Shown here: in pieces, positions 48,580-56,918 of the stretch
Numbering within the stretch: the stretch's first letter is position 1
Layout of the letters: every line of letters begins with the position of its first letter
Source: CBDCWQ01 sp965223435
Lineage (GTDB): Bacteria; Myxococcota; Kuafuiibacteriia; Kuafuiibacteriales; Kuafuiibacteriaceae
DNA: 64,000 nt
Reading direction: 5' to 3'
Assembly: GCA_965223435.1 (NCBI GenBank)
Contig: CBDCWQ010000016.1
Location: 1-64,000, forward strand
Program-made: the position numbers and the translations under genes
The notes under the pieces: generated by a model
Told to the model about the DNA's origin: nothing
Seen by the model: the letters and a program-made list of their open reading frames with translations, nothing else
Database searches by the model: none

Positions 48580-49222
48580 GGGTGAGCTCTCCTTTTTGTT
48601 CGGTTAAGAACTTTCAAAGATCGACCTTAAGGGCCGAACCGCATACGCCATGCTCATTGCTCGATGAGGTGTTCGAATGCTTTCCACCTATGTAGCAAAT
48701 CGTGTGCCACAGTGTGCTTGCATGCTTTCCAATGAGGAGAACGACAAACGGGTGTCTGACTGAAACGACACCGTGAACTACAAGTGCGCAATCCGATCGT
48801 GAGGGGCATGACGGAGCGCTTTGTGTACAGCCAAGCTCGTGCAGCAACCCATCCCGCTTCGGCTGTCAGACGCCCGGAACTGAAAGTGTTGTAGTCGCGC
48901 CATCGCGAATCAGCGGCTCCGCCCCCTCGTCCGGCTCAGACAGTGAAAAAGAGGCATCGAACCTAAAACTCATGACGGAACGGGGTGGCTTCTCACAAAC
49001 AACGCGGCCCCCCTTTCGCAAGCTGAAGCGTCATTGGTGGTCTAACCGCAAACACGTGGGTCAAAACCCGCCCAGGCTGACCCTACCACTAGTCAACTTT
49101 CCCCGCGTCCGGCCCTCCCAGGGCGCCCCCCGGCCACGAGAAGCCCTGGCGCAGGCAGGGGTTCCACCCAAATTCCGTTGCCCTCTGAAGAGCAACCGGA
49201 ATACAGATAGGGTGGAGTTCAG
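48580..49222. other. Intergenic region between divergent genes
   Basis: About 640 bp between the Cys-rich lipoprotein (minus) and the monooxygenase-like gene (plus). It should hold both promoters and contains copy 2 of the 28-bp dispersed repeat. A minus-strand 77-aa frame lacks support. No RNA gene was seen. Confidence 0.4.
49058..49085. repeat. Dispersed 28-bp repeat, copy 2
   Basis: One mismatch to 37492-37519 (C for T at the fourteenth base). It lies about 140 bp upstream of the monooxygenase-like gene. The hairpin GGGT/ACCC and the outer GGGTC/GACCC pairing are both preserved. Confidence 0.6.
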
Positions 49223-50410
49223 GTGAAGCCTGCATATTCAGTTGACACGGTCATCGTCGGTGCGGGGCCAGCGGGTCTTGCAGTCGCGGCCGGACTCCAG
49301 CAAGCGAAAATTCCGTTTACGCTTTTAGAGCAAGCCACTGAACTCGGCGCTTCGTGGAGGCAACACTACGATCGGCTTTGCCTCCATACCGACAAAACCC
49401 GGTCCCAATTGCCCGACTTTCCGTTCCCCGACGACTGTCCTCGGTACCCGTCCAAGACGCAGTTCATTCGGTACTTGGAGGCATACGCAGACCACTTTCA
49501 CATTCGTCCCCGCTTCGGCCAACCGGTGAGACGGATTCGCAGCGTCGAAAGAGGCTGGGAGGTGGTGACGGAGAAGGGCTGCTATCGGGCCAAAACCCTG
49601 GTTCTGTCGACCGGGTACGCCCGCGTTCCCGTTCTTCCTGCGTGGCCTGGCCAAGACACCTACCAGGGCCCCATCATTCATAGTTCGCAATACAAAAACG
49701 GCGCAGAGTTTCAGGACCAAAAAGTCTTGGTGGTGGGCCTCGGCAACTCGGGGGCCGAAATCGCCCTGGATCTCGTCGAGCACGGTGCCTTTCCGGCGAT
49801 TGCGGTCCGGGGGCCAGTCAACGCGCTTCCCCGAGAGCTTTTTGGACGACCCATCCTCGCCCACGCCGATTTTGCCACGAAACTACCGATGAAGCTTGCG
49901 GAGTCCTTGATGGCGCCTCTTTTGCGCTGGAAAGTTGGCGACCTGAAGAAGCTGGGGCTCAAGAAACTCCCCTACGGACCTCTCACGCAAATCCAAACGC
50001 GTGCACAGATTCCGCTCATCGACACCGGCGTGCTCAAGAGTATTCGGGAAGGACGCATCGAAACGCGTTCCGAACCCGAGGGATTCGACGGCCTCGAGGT
50101 TCACTTCAAGGACCAACGCCCGGAGCGGTTTGAAGCGGTGGTTCTTGCCACAGGGTATCGACCCAAAGTGGGTGACTTCTTTGAAGACGCGGGCGAGTTC
50201 CTGGATCTCGCCGGGACACCGCACACCCATGGGGCCGAGGTGGCTCCGGGGCTCTATTTTTGCGGATATCGGGTGTCACCCCGAGGCGCGCTGGGTGATA
50301 TTGCCATGGACGCCAAAGCGATTTGTCGCGCGATCCAACGAAGCGCATCCGCCTCCTCCATCGAAAGCTCAGAGCCAGCCCCGGGCCAGCTGAGCGTTCG
50401 CACTTCGTAG
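49223..50410 (+). CDS. Flavin-containing monooxygenase-like NAD(P)/FAD oxidoreductase
   Basis: A 395-aa class B flavoprotein monooxygenase-like enzyme. The FAD-binding motif GAGPAG is at 13-18 (VIVGAGPAGLAVA), and an NADPH-binding Rossmann motif GLGNSG at 172-177. Between them lies a segment like the FMO fingerprint (GPIIHSSQYKNG, 149-160). The ATGYRP motif near residue 310 is typical of YUCCA/FMO-like proteins. Such enzymes oxygenate N, S or carbonyl groups using NADPH and O2; the substrate is unknown. GTG 49223 is used because GGAG lies about 4 bp upstream. Cytoplasmic, probably a single-gene unit: the next gene starts about 200 bp later. Confidence 0.85.
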   Translation: MKPAYSVDTVIVGAGPAGLAVAAGLQQAKIPFTLLEQATELGASWRQHYDRLCLHTDKTRSQLPDFPFPDDCPRYPSKTQFIRYLEAYADHFHIRPRFGQPVRRIRSVERGWEVVTEKGCYRAKTLVLSTGYARVPVLPAWPGQDTYQGPIIHSSQYKNGAEFQDQKVLVVGLGNSGAEIALDLVEHGAFPAIAVRGPVNALPRELFGRPILAHADFATKLPMKLAESLMAPLLRWKVGDLKKLGLKKLPYGPLTQIQTRAQIPLIDTGVLKSIREGRIETRSEPEGFDGLEVHFKDQRPERFEAVVLATGYRPKVGDFFEDAGEFLDLAGTPHTHGAEVAPGLYFCGYRVSPRGALGDIAMDAKAICRAIQRSASASSIESSEPAPGQLSVRTS

Positions 50411-50612
50411 GGCCGGGCGTACACAAATGCATGGACAGCGGCCCATCGATTTGGTTGGCTGCTCAAGTCGCTAGGGAGAGACAGGAGTGAGCGGAAATAC
50501 CGGGCAAGCGGGTTGACCCCGCTGACAACCGCGTCAGACCGCCTCCGCTCCTCAGGTTTCTTTGGCTTCACTGGTGCGCTGACGCACGTCGGCGCGAGAA
50601 GGAGCATCCACG

Positions 50613-51767
50613 ATGGCTTGGAAAATCGGATCGTTTCAAATCCCAAAAGTTCGCTTTCGTTTCAACTCCGCAGCCATACTGGTTGCCTTGTGTGTGCTCA
50701 TTGTCATCGGCGAATTTTTCGCCGGAAGCAGCGGGTTTGTCGAAGTGGAGCCAGGCGAAGCCGCCGTCATCTACAACAACACCGGCCTCGGTATTTTCGG
50801 CGACCGCCAGCGAACCATCATCGAGCAGGGGGCGCTGACATTTTTGCCCGGGCTCCAGACCGTGAAGGTCGTCGAACGCCGCCCGCAAGTGTTTGTGATG
50901 TCCACCGAAGAAGTCGCCCGCTCAGCCGAATCGTCGGGACGCATCCCCGGAAACCTCGCCCGGTCGCTGACCGTAAGGGCGAACGACGGCTCAAACTTCT
51001 ATTTTGATCGACTGGAGATTCACTATCAAGTCATCGCCAGTGAAGCGGCCACGGTCATCGCAACCTCCGGACCCAACGACGCGTTCAAGCGGCATCTTTT
51101 GGCGGCCCACTCCCGAGAAATTCTTCGCAACGAGTTCGGGCGTTACGACTTTTTAGAAATCGCCAACCCCACCACCTATGGCGCCGCCACCACCGAAGCC
51201 AAAACCAGACTCAACGAACGCCTCCTCCCTTACGGCATCGAGATCACCCAAATTGTCACGCCCAAGCCCAAATTCGAAGACCGCGTGGAGCGCGCCATTG
51301 AAGACCGGCAAAACGCGGAACAAGAAGTCGAGGTTCAAGAAGAAAAGCGCCGCAAGCTCGAACTCGAAAAGGGCCTCAAGATTCAGAGCATCGCCCAATC
51401 TAAGAATGCCGAGTACCAGAGCCTCATCGCCGAACTCGAGTCCCAAAAGAAAGCAGCCTCCAACAAACTCATTCAAGTCCAGCGAGATGCAGACAAATAC
51501 TACATTGAGCACGTAGCCTCAGGAAGCGCCTATCGCGCTGAAAAGACCACCCGCGCCAAAGCCAACGAAGAAGCTTACCGAAAAGAGGCCCAAGGCCTGG
51601 TCGCCAAGATCACTGCGGTCGGCGCCGCGGGGCCTGATGTGCTCAATCGAGTCATCGCCGAAAAAGTGTTCCCCCAACTCAAAAACATCTCGGCGACGCC
51701 CCTCGTCAAACCAAGCTCCCCCATCGACATCCGTCACGTAGAATCGCGCGCCCGTTCATCGCAGTGA
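50613..51767 (+). CDS. SPFH/Band 7 (prohibitin-like) membrane protein 1
   Basis: A 384-aa protein with one N-terminal membrane helix (about 20-40), an SPFH/Band 7 domain (about 42-240; VEPGEAAVIYNNTG, GALTFLPGLQTV, FDRLEIHYQV, YGIEITQIV) and a long Glu/Lys-rich coiled coil (about 245-345). This is the flotillin/prohibitin/HflK-C arrangement that forms large membrane-associated rings and scaffolds. AAGGAG lies 9 bp before ATG 50613. It is the first of three genes (next start 58 bp after this stop). It may organise membrane microdomains or hold a protease; no FtsH or NfeD-type partner is present nearby. Confidence 0.88.
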   Translation: MAWKIGSFQIPKVRFRFNSAAILVALCVLIVIGEFFAGSSGFVEVEPGEAAVIYNNTGLGIFGDRQRTIIEQGALTFLPGLQTVKVVERRPQVFVMSTEEVARSAESSGRIPGNLARSLTVRANDGSNFYFDRLEIHYQVIASEAATVIATSGPNDAFKRHLLAAHSREILRNEFGRYDFLEIANPTTYGAATTEAKTRLNERLLPYGIEITQIVTPKPKFEDRVERAIEDRQNAEQEVEVQEEKRRKLELEKGLKIQSIAQSKNAEYQSLIAELESQKKAASNKLIQVQRDADKYYIEHVASGSAYRAEKTTRAKANEEAYRKEAQGLVAKITAVGAAGPDVLNRVIAEKVFPQLKNISATPLVKPSSPIDIRHVESRARSSQ

Positions 51768-51825
51768 TCACCGGAGCAGACCCCGAAGCCTTTGAGCGTT
51801 CCCACCCAATCGAAAGTAGACTGCC

Positions 51826-52863
51826 ATGAAAAAGCTTATCAACATCCTATGTCTTGCGTTCTTGGTCTTGTGGTTTACGCCCAAGGTTTTCTTGGCGCGC
51901 ATCGAACCGTGGGAAATTGGCGTACGGCGTTCTTTGACGGGCGGCATCTCCGAAGAAGATTTTCACCTCGGATACCATTTCAGTCTCCCTCTCATTCACT
52001 CCTACTACCGGCTACCGAGAACCGTTCAGTACCTCAACTACAACGATAACCCGGGCGCAGAATCGAAATCGCTCGAGATTCGTACCAGCGGGAACAACGT
52101 CATCTTCGTCGACGTCACCGTCCCTTGGCGCATCAAGGACGATGGCGCCTGGCGAATCATCCGCGAGGGTTTCTTGGACACCTACCCTGCCAAGGTACAA
52201 TCGACGGCTACGGGCATCCTTCGCGAGACGCTCGCTGCCATGAAGAGCCTCGACATCTACCAAACCGACAAAAGACAAGAAGCCACCGAATCGATCCTCC
52301 CGAAGCTCAACAAGGCTCTCGCTCAGTATCACATCGTGGCCGATCGCGTGGTCTTGCGGGCCATCCGTTTTAGGCCTGAATACGAGCAAAAACTCCAAGA
52401 CAAACAATACTACGTGGTTCAAGGGCGCCTCGACGAAGCCCTGCGTAAAGAGTCCATTGCCGTCCAAGAAACGCAAACCTCAGAAAAGACCATCGAAAAA
52501 GAGATCAATCTCAAACGTGAGGAATGGAACCAAAAAATCGAAGAACTCAAAACCAAGTATGAGCTCGAAATCGCAGCCATCGAAGCCCAAGCAGTGCAAT
52601 ACGACCGAAAAAAGAGGTCTGAAGCGGATGCCTTTTTCTCCAAAGCCAAAGCCGCGGGCGACCTCGCCGAAGCCAAAGCAGAAGCCCTAGGCGAGCGGCT
52701 CAAAGCACAAGCACTCGCATCGCGTGCCGGCCGAACCTTTTCCGCCATTACCGCCGCAGAGAATTTTAGCTTGGGTGACATTCAACTCAACTCCAATGAC
52801 CCAACTTTTTTGATGCGCTTTGGCAGCATGAAAGCCTGGCGTAGATTCTTTTTAGGGGAATAA
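51826..52863 (+). CDS. SPFH/Band 7 (prohibitin-like) membrane protein 2
   Basis: A 345-aa second SPFH protein: a membrane helix in the first 24 residues, an SPFH domain (about 28-195; EPWEIGVRRSLTGG, FVDVTVPWRIKD, YHIVADRVVLRAIRF) and a charged coiled coil (about 205-290) with Ala-rich segments. It differs clearly from its neighbour, so the two may form a hetero-oligomer as HflK/HflC or prohibitin-1/2 do. Ends 17 bp before the coiled-coil gene. Confidence 0.88.
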   Translation: MKKLINILCLAFLVLWFTPKVFLARIEPWEIGVRRSLTGGISEEDFHLGYHFSLPLIHSYYRLPRTVQYLNYNDNPGAESKSLEIRTSGNNVIFVDVTVPWRIKDDGAWRIIREGFLDTYPAKVQSTATGILRETLAAMKSLDIYQTDKRQEATESILPKLNKALAQYHIVADRVVLRAIRFRPEYEQKLQDKQYYVVQGRLDEALRKESIAVQETQTSEKTIEKEINLKREEWNQKIEELKTKYELEIAAIEAQAVQYDRKKRSEADAFFSKAKAAGDLAEAKAEALGERLKAQALASRAGRTFSAITAAENFSLGDIQLNSNDPTFLMRFGSMKAWRRFFLGE

Positions 52864-52880
52864 CGAACTAAAGTCACACC

Positions 52881-53495
52881 ATGTTGTTTCGTCTTTTTCT
52901 CTTTGGGTTCTTGGCCAGCGTAGCCTACTCGCTTTTCTACGCGTGGCGAAAAAGGCAACAAACCCCCTCCCTCAAACGCACCGAGGGCACCCCCATCAGC
53001 CTGGAGTCCTCGACGCACCTCAAAAAGGCCGAAGCCCTCACGAGCAAGATCCTGACAGTCGCCATGGCCCACGACCGAAAGGCCCTAGAAGACCGCATCG
53101 CAGAAGTCACCGAAGAACTCCGTGGTCAACTCTCGGTCCGTGCACGCATTCTCGATGCCCTGAACGAGCTTGACCCCTCGGAGCTCGAGCACCAACTCCA
53201 CACCGCGGAGTCGGAAGCCGCCACCGAGAAACTCAAGCGCCTCCGAGCCAAAAAGATGCACCGCACCCGACTCAACGAACGGGTCCAAGAGCTCGAGGGT
53301 GTCGCCGACCGCATCATCCTCGATCTCGAGAATCTTCACCTCGCACTTCTTGACGCCTCGTCCTCTCAAGCTAGGCTTTCCGACGCCCAACTCCAAGAAC
53401 TTCTCTCCCCCCTTCGCCAAACCGGCCAAGAGCTCCGGCACCGTGCCACCGCCCAACAAGAGCTCCAAGACCTCCTCCGAGAAAACGGCCGCTGA
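52881..53495 (+). CDS. Membrane-anchored coiled-coil protein in the SPFH operon
   Basis: A 204-aa protein of unknown family. An N-terminal hydrophobic helix (LFRLFLFGFLASVAYSLFYAW) is followed by basic residues, so the rest should face the cytoplasm. Most of residues 45-200 is a Glu/Leu/Arg-rich coiled coil (e.g. RIAEVTEELRGQL, RLNERVQELEGV). It starts 17 bp after the second SPFH gene and is probably co-translated. The context suggests an accessory or lining subunit of the SPFH assembly, which is inference. Confidence 0.75.
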   Translation: MLFRLFLFGFLASVAYSLFYAWRKRQQTPSLKRTEGTPISLESSTHLKKAEALTSKILTVAMAHDRKALEDRIAEVTEELRGQLSVRARILDALNELDPSELEHQLHTAESEAATEKLKRLRAKKMHRTRLNERVQELEGVADRIILDLENLHLALLDASSSQARLSDAQLQELLSPLRQTGQELRHRATAQQELQDLLRENGR

Positions 53496-53659
53496 GCAGC
53501 GCCAACCCCCTGTCGGTACAGACCGCCGGCAACAACGTCCCGAAACAAAGTGTGTCCACCTTGTATACCCAAGTCATTCTGAGTATTTCAGGGCGACAGC
53601 CAAAACTCGGTGTCGAGCCCATGGGCCGGCATGAGCCTTGCTTGTGAGAAACCATACCG

Positions 53660-55411
53660 ATGAGACCCTTTGAACCGACAACCCAAACCAAGGCCACCTA
53701 CACCCATATGCCCAGATTTCGACGGCGCAAAGCCGCGCTGATTTTGTTCCTCGTCGCTGGGTTCCTTCCCAGCGTTGCACGGGCAAATAAGGTGTTCACC
53801 GTACTCGCCTCCAAGGCGAACCTGCGCCAGGCACCAAACCCTGATGCGAAGAGCATCCTTCAACTTGGCATCGGGACCGAGGTTCGTGTCGTCCGCACAA
53901 AAGGTGCCTGGATCGAGGTGAAAACCAAAAAGCAACAAGGGTGGGTCTTTAGATCCTTGCTGACCGATCGCCCGCTCACAACAGAATTTTTGCTCAAAGA
54001 GTATCGCCAGGCCGACAATCTGAAGACAAAGCGTTCATGGGCTGAGCGGGCTGTCGCCTGGTCCCCGAAAGACCCACGCGCTCTAGGTGCACTGGTCGCC
54101 ACCCTCAAGAGCAGCCAAGACTCAAAAGCACTGCGCCAAGCACTCGCTGGAATCCAAACGAGCTACCAACGCCGCCTTGGATCAACCAAGAACGCCCCGG
54201 CGCAATGCCAAGCCGGCGAGTGCCCCTGGAAGCATCAGCCCCAAAAGGCCGATGTTGGCCTGTCGTCATGGCTAAAGCGAGGCCAACTCGAAACGATGTT
54301 CGGCGGCTCCGTTTTTGTTGATGAAAAAGAACGTAGACAAAACACCGTCCGGAACCTTCGGCCGCTCCACCCAAAATTCATCGCCTGGGCCGCTGATTTT
54401 ATCGATCTCCCGCTCGACCCTCAAGCCCGGGCTTGGGCCAAGACTCTATACGTTGACCACCTTCAACACGTAGCCAGAAAGTTGTACCAAGAGCTTCACA
54501 AACTTCGTGGGGCATCCAGCGAAAAGTTGGCTCTCACGTTCCGTTCCGAATTTGCCCGAGGACACTCCAGACCCAAGTGGGACGACTTTTTTGGGGCCAT
54601 CAAGAGATACAAAAACGCCAAGGAACGGGACCTCCGTGGGTTCTGGATCCGTCGTTACCTAGAGGGCACGGGGGAAGCAGTAGCCGCCCTCTTGGAGAAA
54701 GTGCTCGTCCTTTATGATGAACAAGCGCTTTACGATGTTTTGGGGACGGCCAAAGCACCCACACGATATTTTCCGAAAGACTCCAAATTTGGAATCATCG
54801 AATTTGGCTTTCACGAAAAATCGGAGCCTGCAATCTTTCACACCCCCGGATTTGTGCTTGCCGAAGACAAAACCGAGCTCGCACCCGCAAACCTCTCTGT
54901 TGATTTCGAAGACATCGGAATAAGCTATACAGCCAAATACAATTTGCAAGAAGACACTGCGTTCAAAACCGCGCAAGACGGTCTCATGCTGTTTGGACCG
55001 TATAAGGCAGGTCCACTCGAACGTTTCAACCCTACCCTGGGTGACAAGACGCAGAAGCATCAATTCGCGGGTCATTGCGTCCAGATCACCCAAAAGAGCA
55101 GCAAGAAGATGATACGAAAACACACCTGCGCGAACGCCATGCTTGAGGAGGGTCAAGAACGGACACCCGACGAACCCATCGAGGTGTTCGATCTCGAAGT
55201 CAACGTTGACGGCAAGCGTATGGGTACGCTTCGACGTGTAGAACATATCCATTTTTCGGGCGACCTCAATCGCGACGGCTTTCCGGACTTCATCATTACT
55301 GGGCCAAGCAAGACCGATTCGAGCCGACGTCATCGGCTTTTTCTCTCGCGCGACAACGGTGTTCTTTCCATCGCCGCCAAATACAAAGGAGAGTTTTCCT
55401 GCGGGTGCTGA
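53660..55411 (+). CDS. Secreted SH3b-domain protein, otherwise unknown
   Basis: A 583-aa product. A Met at codon 17 (53708) starts a better-shaped signal peptide (ALILFLVAGFLPSVARA, cleavage after ARA). Neither start has a convincing ribosome binding site. Residues of about 45-110 form a bacterial SH3 domain (FTVLASKANLRQAPNPDAKS, GAWIEVKTKKQQGWVF), usually a cell-wall or peptide-binding module. A long helical region follows (110-340), and a beta-rich C-terminal part with an FG-GAP-like calcium motif (DLNRDGFPDFIIT, near 540) ends in CGC. Cys pairs in AQCQAGECPW suggest periplasmic or surface location. Function unknown. Confidence 0.75.
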   Translation: MRPFEPTTQTKATYTHMPRFRRRKAALILFLVAGFLPSVARANKVFTVLASKANLRQAPNPDAKSILQLGIGTEVRVVRTKGAWIEVKTKKQQGWVFRSLLTDRPLTTEFLLKEYRQADNLKTKRSWAERAVAWSPKDPRALGALVATLKSSQDSKALRQALAGIQTSYQRRLGSTKNAPAQCQAGECPWKHQPQKADVGLSSWLKRGQLETMFGGSVFVDEKERRQNTVRNLRPLHPKFIAWAADFIDLPLDPQARAWAKTLYVDHLQHVARKLYQELHKLRGASSEKLALTFRSEFARGHSRPKWDDFFGAIKRYKNAKERDLRGFWIRRYLEGTGEAVAALLEKVLVLYDEQALYDVLGTAKAPTRYFPKDSKFGIIEFGFHEKSEPAIFHTPGFVLAEDKTELAPANLSVDFEDIGISYTAKYNLQEDTAFKTAQDGLMLFGPYKAGPLERFNPTLGDKTQKHQFAGHCVQITQKSSKKMIRKHTCANAMLEEGQERTPDEPIEVFDLEVNVDGKRMGTLRRVEHIHFSGDLNRDGFPDFIITGPSKTDSSRRHRLFLSRDNGVLSIAAKYKGEFSCGC

Positions 55412-55511
55412 TCCCGCTGTTCCGTGTTATATTGCCCTTTAGGAGCCGCGGTCTCCACGCGCACGGCTTGTGTGTGTGGCTCGATGAAACGACCGGGTCA
55501 AAAAGATCGCA

Positions 55512-56918
55512 ATGGATTGCGTACATACTCACCGCGCCCGAAGGCGCTTTGCCACCATCAGCACGCTGCTCTTTTCGGTCGCCGCTCACTCTCCTACGAG
55601 TGAGGCAGCGGATCCCCACACTAGGACTTTCCATCGCTGCTATCGCCAATTGATGCATAGGCGCCCGAGCCCAGATCACCCCATCCTTCAGAAGGTTCGA
55701 ACGAAGGCGCTCGACGGCCCAAAAGCCTGCATTCAACTTCTCGAAAAGGCGAACCTCGCGGGAAGCGGCACCGCCCAGAGGCTCCGGGTCCCGGAACGAA
55801 AAGCGGAGGGCGCACGTATCCTCAAAACCATGAACGATTTCCATCGTACGGCGTTCACAACAAGCACTCGGGTAGAAAGCGGCAATACTTTTGCCGACTA
55901 CGAACTACTTGATACGGGCGAAGTAGGCTACCACTTCACCCGTGCGCTTTTTGATCCCCGGGCGGAATTCCAAGAAATTTTTACCCGCCCGCGATCGCTC
56001 CGAGCCATCCGTGAGAGCAAGGGAATGGACCGAAAGGACTACCGCCTAGGTGCAGGCATTGACGATCGGCGCCGCGGCATACCCCGAAACATCAAAGGAT
56101 GGGACCCCGTACGGGTGCAAGCCGGAAAACTCATAGGCATTCAAGATCAAATCAAAGAGGTCATGGCGGTGCGCGCGGCCAAGGAACCGAACGACATCCA
56201 CAAAAACCATGGGGCCGGATTCCTGGGTTCGTCGACCTATCTCAAGCTGAACATCCAGAGCAACCTCAAAGCACCAGACGGAGGCCTCGCCATGCACCGG
56301 CGGCACATCAAGAACCTCTTCAAGGATTTGCTCTGTCGCGAGCTCCCCGTTTTGCGGCCCGAAGACGTGGCCGGCCAAACCGACGCCGATTCTGCACTCC
56401 CCTTTCGGCATCAAGAGAGCTGCATGCAATGTCACGCCACCATGGACCCCGCGGCCCGGGTCACCCGGAATCTGCAAGAGAGTTTCACCTCCGGGAACCA
56501 CTTGGTGATCATCGCCTACCATGAGGTCAAATGGCCCGCCATCGAAGGGTGGCCAGACCGAGACTTGAAATTCAGCCGGCGGCCACCCACTGGCCATCTG
56601 TATTTTCGGACCATTTCCGGAGAGCTCATCGACGAGCCCTTAGACAATCTTCAACACCTAGGCAATAAGCTGGCAACGCTTGACGACCCCTATGTGTGCG
56701 CCGCAAAGCGGTACTTCCAATTCTTTACGGGGGTGAACGTCGAGTTGTTCGACGACACCGCGCCTCTGTCGCCGGTACGAACCGATAAGGACAAGGAATA
56801 TTTCAGTTTTGTCCAATCTTTGGGACGGGAACTCAAGGAAGACCAAGATCTTAAAGCGATGATTCAAAAGATCTTCGCATCGACCTTCTACCTGAACCCA
56901 CTAGGAAGAGACCGATGA
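55512..56918 (+). CDS. Secreted c-type cytochrome-like protein (CXXCH), DUF1588/1592-type neighbourhood
   Basis: A 468-aa protein with a weak N-terminal signal (RRFATISTLLFSVAAHSPTSEA). A single haem-binding motif CMQCH lies in HQESCMQCHATMDPAARVTRN at about residue 300, the setting seen in planctomycete/deltaproteobacterial cytochrome-linked DUF families. The C-terminus (FQFFTGVNVELFD, IFASTFYLNP) resembles the end of DUF1592/DUF1585-type proteins. Its stop overlaps the start of the DUF1501-like gene by ATGA, so they are translationally coupled. Probable role: periplasmic electron transfer or oxidation paired with the DUF1501 protein, unproven. The start at 55512 is uncertain; no good ribosome binding site is seen. 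Confidence 0.7.
   Translation: MDCVHTHRARRRFATISTLLFSVAAHSPTSEAADPHTRTFHRCYRQLMHRRPSPDHPILQKVRTKALDGPKACIQLLEKANLAGSGTAQRLRVPERKAEGARILKTMNDFHRTAFTTSTRVESGNTFADYELLDTGEVGYHFTRALFDPRAEFQEIFTRPRSLRAIRESKGMDRKDYRLGAGIDDRRRGIPRNIKGWDPVRVQAGKLIGIQDQIKEVMAVRAAKEPNDIHKNHGAGFLGSSTYLKLNIQSNLKAPDGGLAMHRRHIKNLFKDLLCRELPVLRPEDVAGQTDADSALPFRHQESCMQCHATMDPAARVTRNLQESFTSGNHLVIIAYHEVKWPAIEGWPDRDLKFSRRPPTGHLYFRTISGELIDEPLDNLQHLGNKLATLDDPYVCAAKRYFQFFTGVNVELFDDTAPLSPVRTDKDKEYFSFVQSLGRELKEDQDLKAMIQKIFASTFYLNPLGRDR

Noticed and set aside
48614..48847. 77-aa minus-strand frame upstream of the Cys-rich lipoprotein
   Set aside because: No signal sequence, no family, no ribosome binding site.
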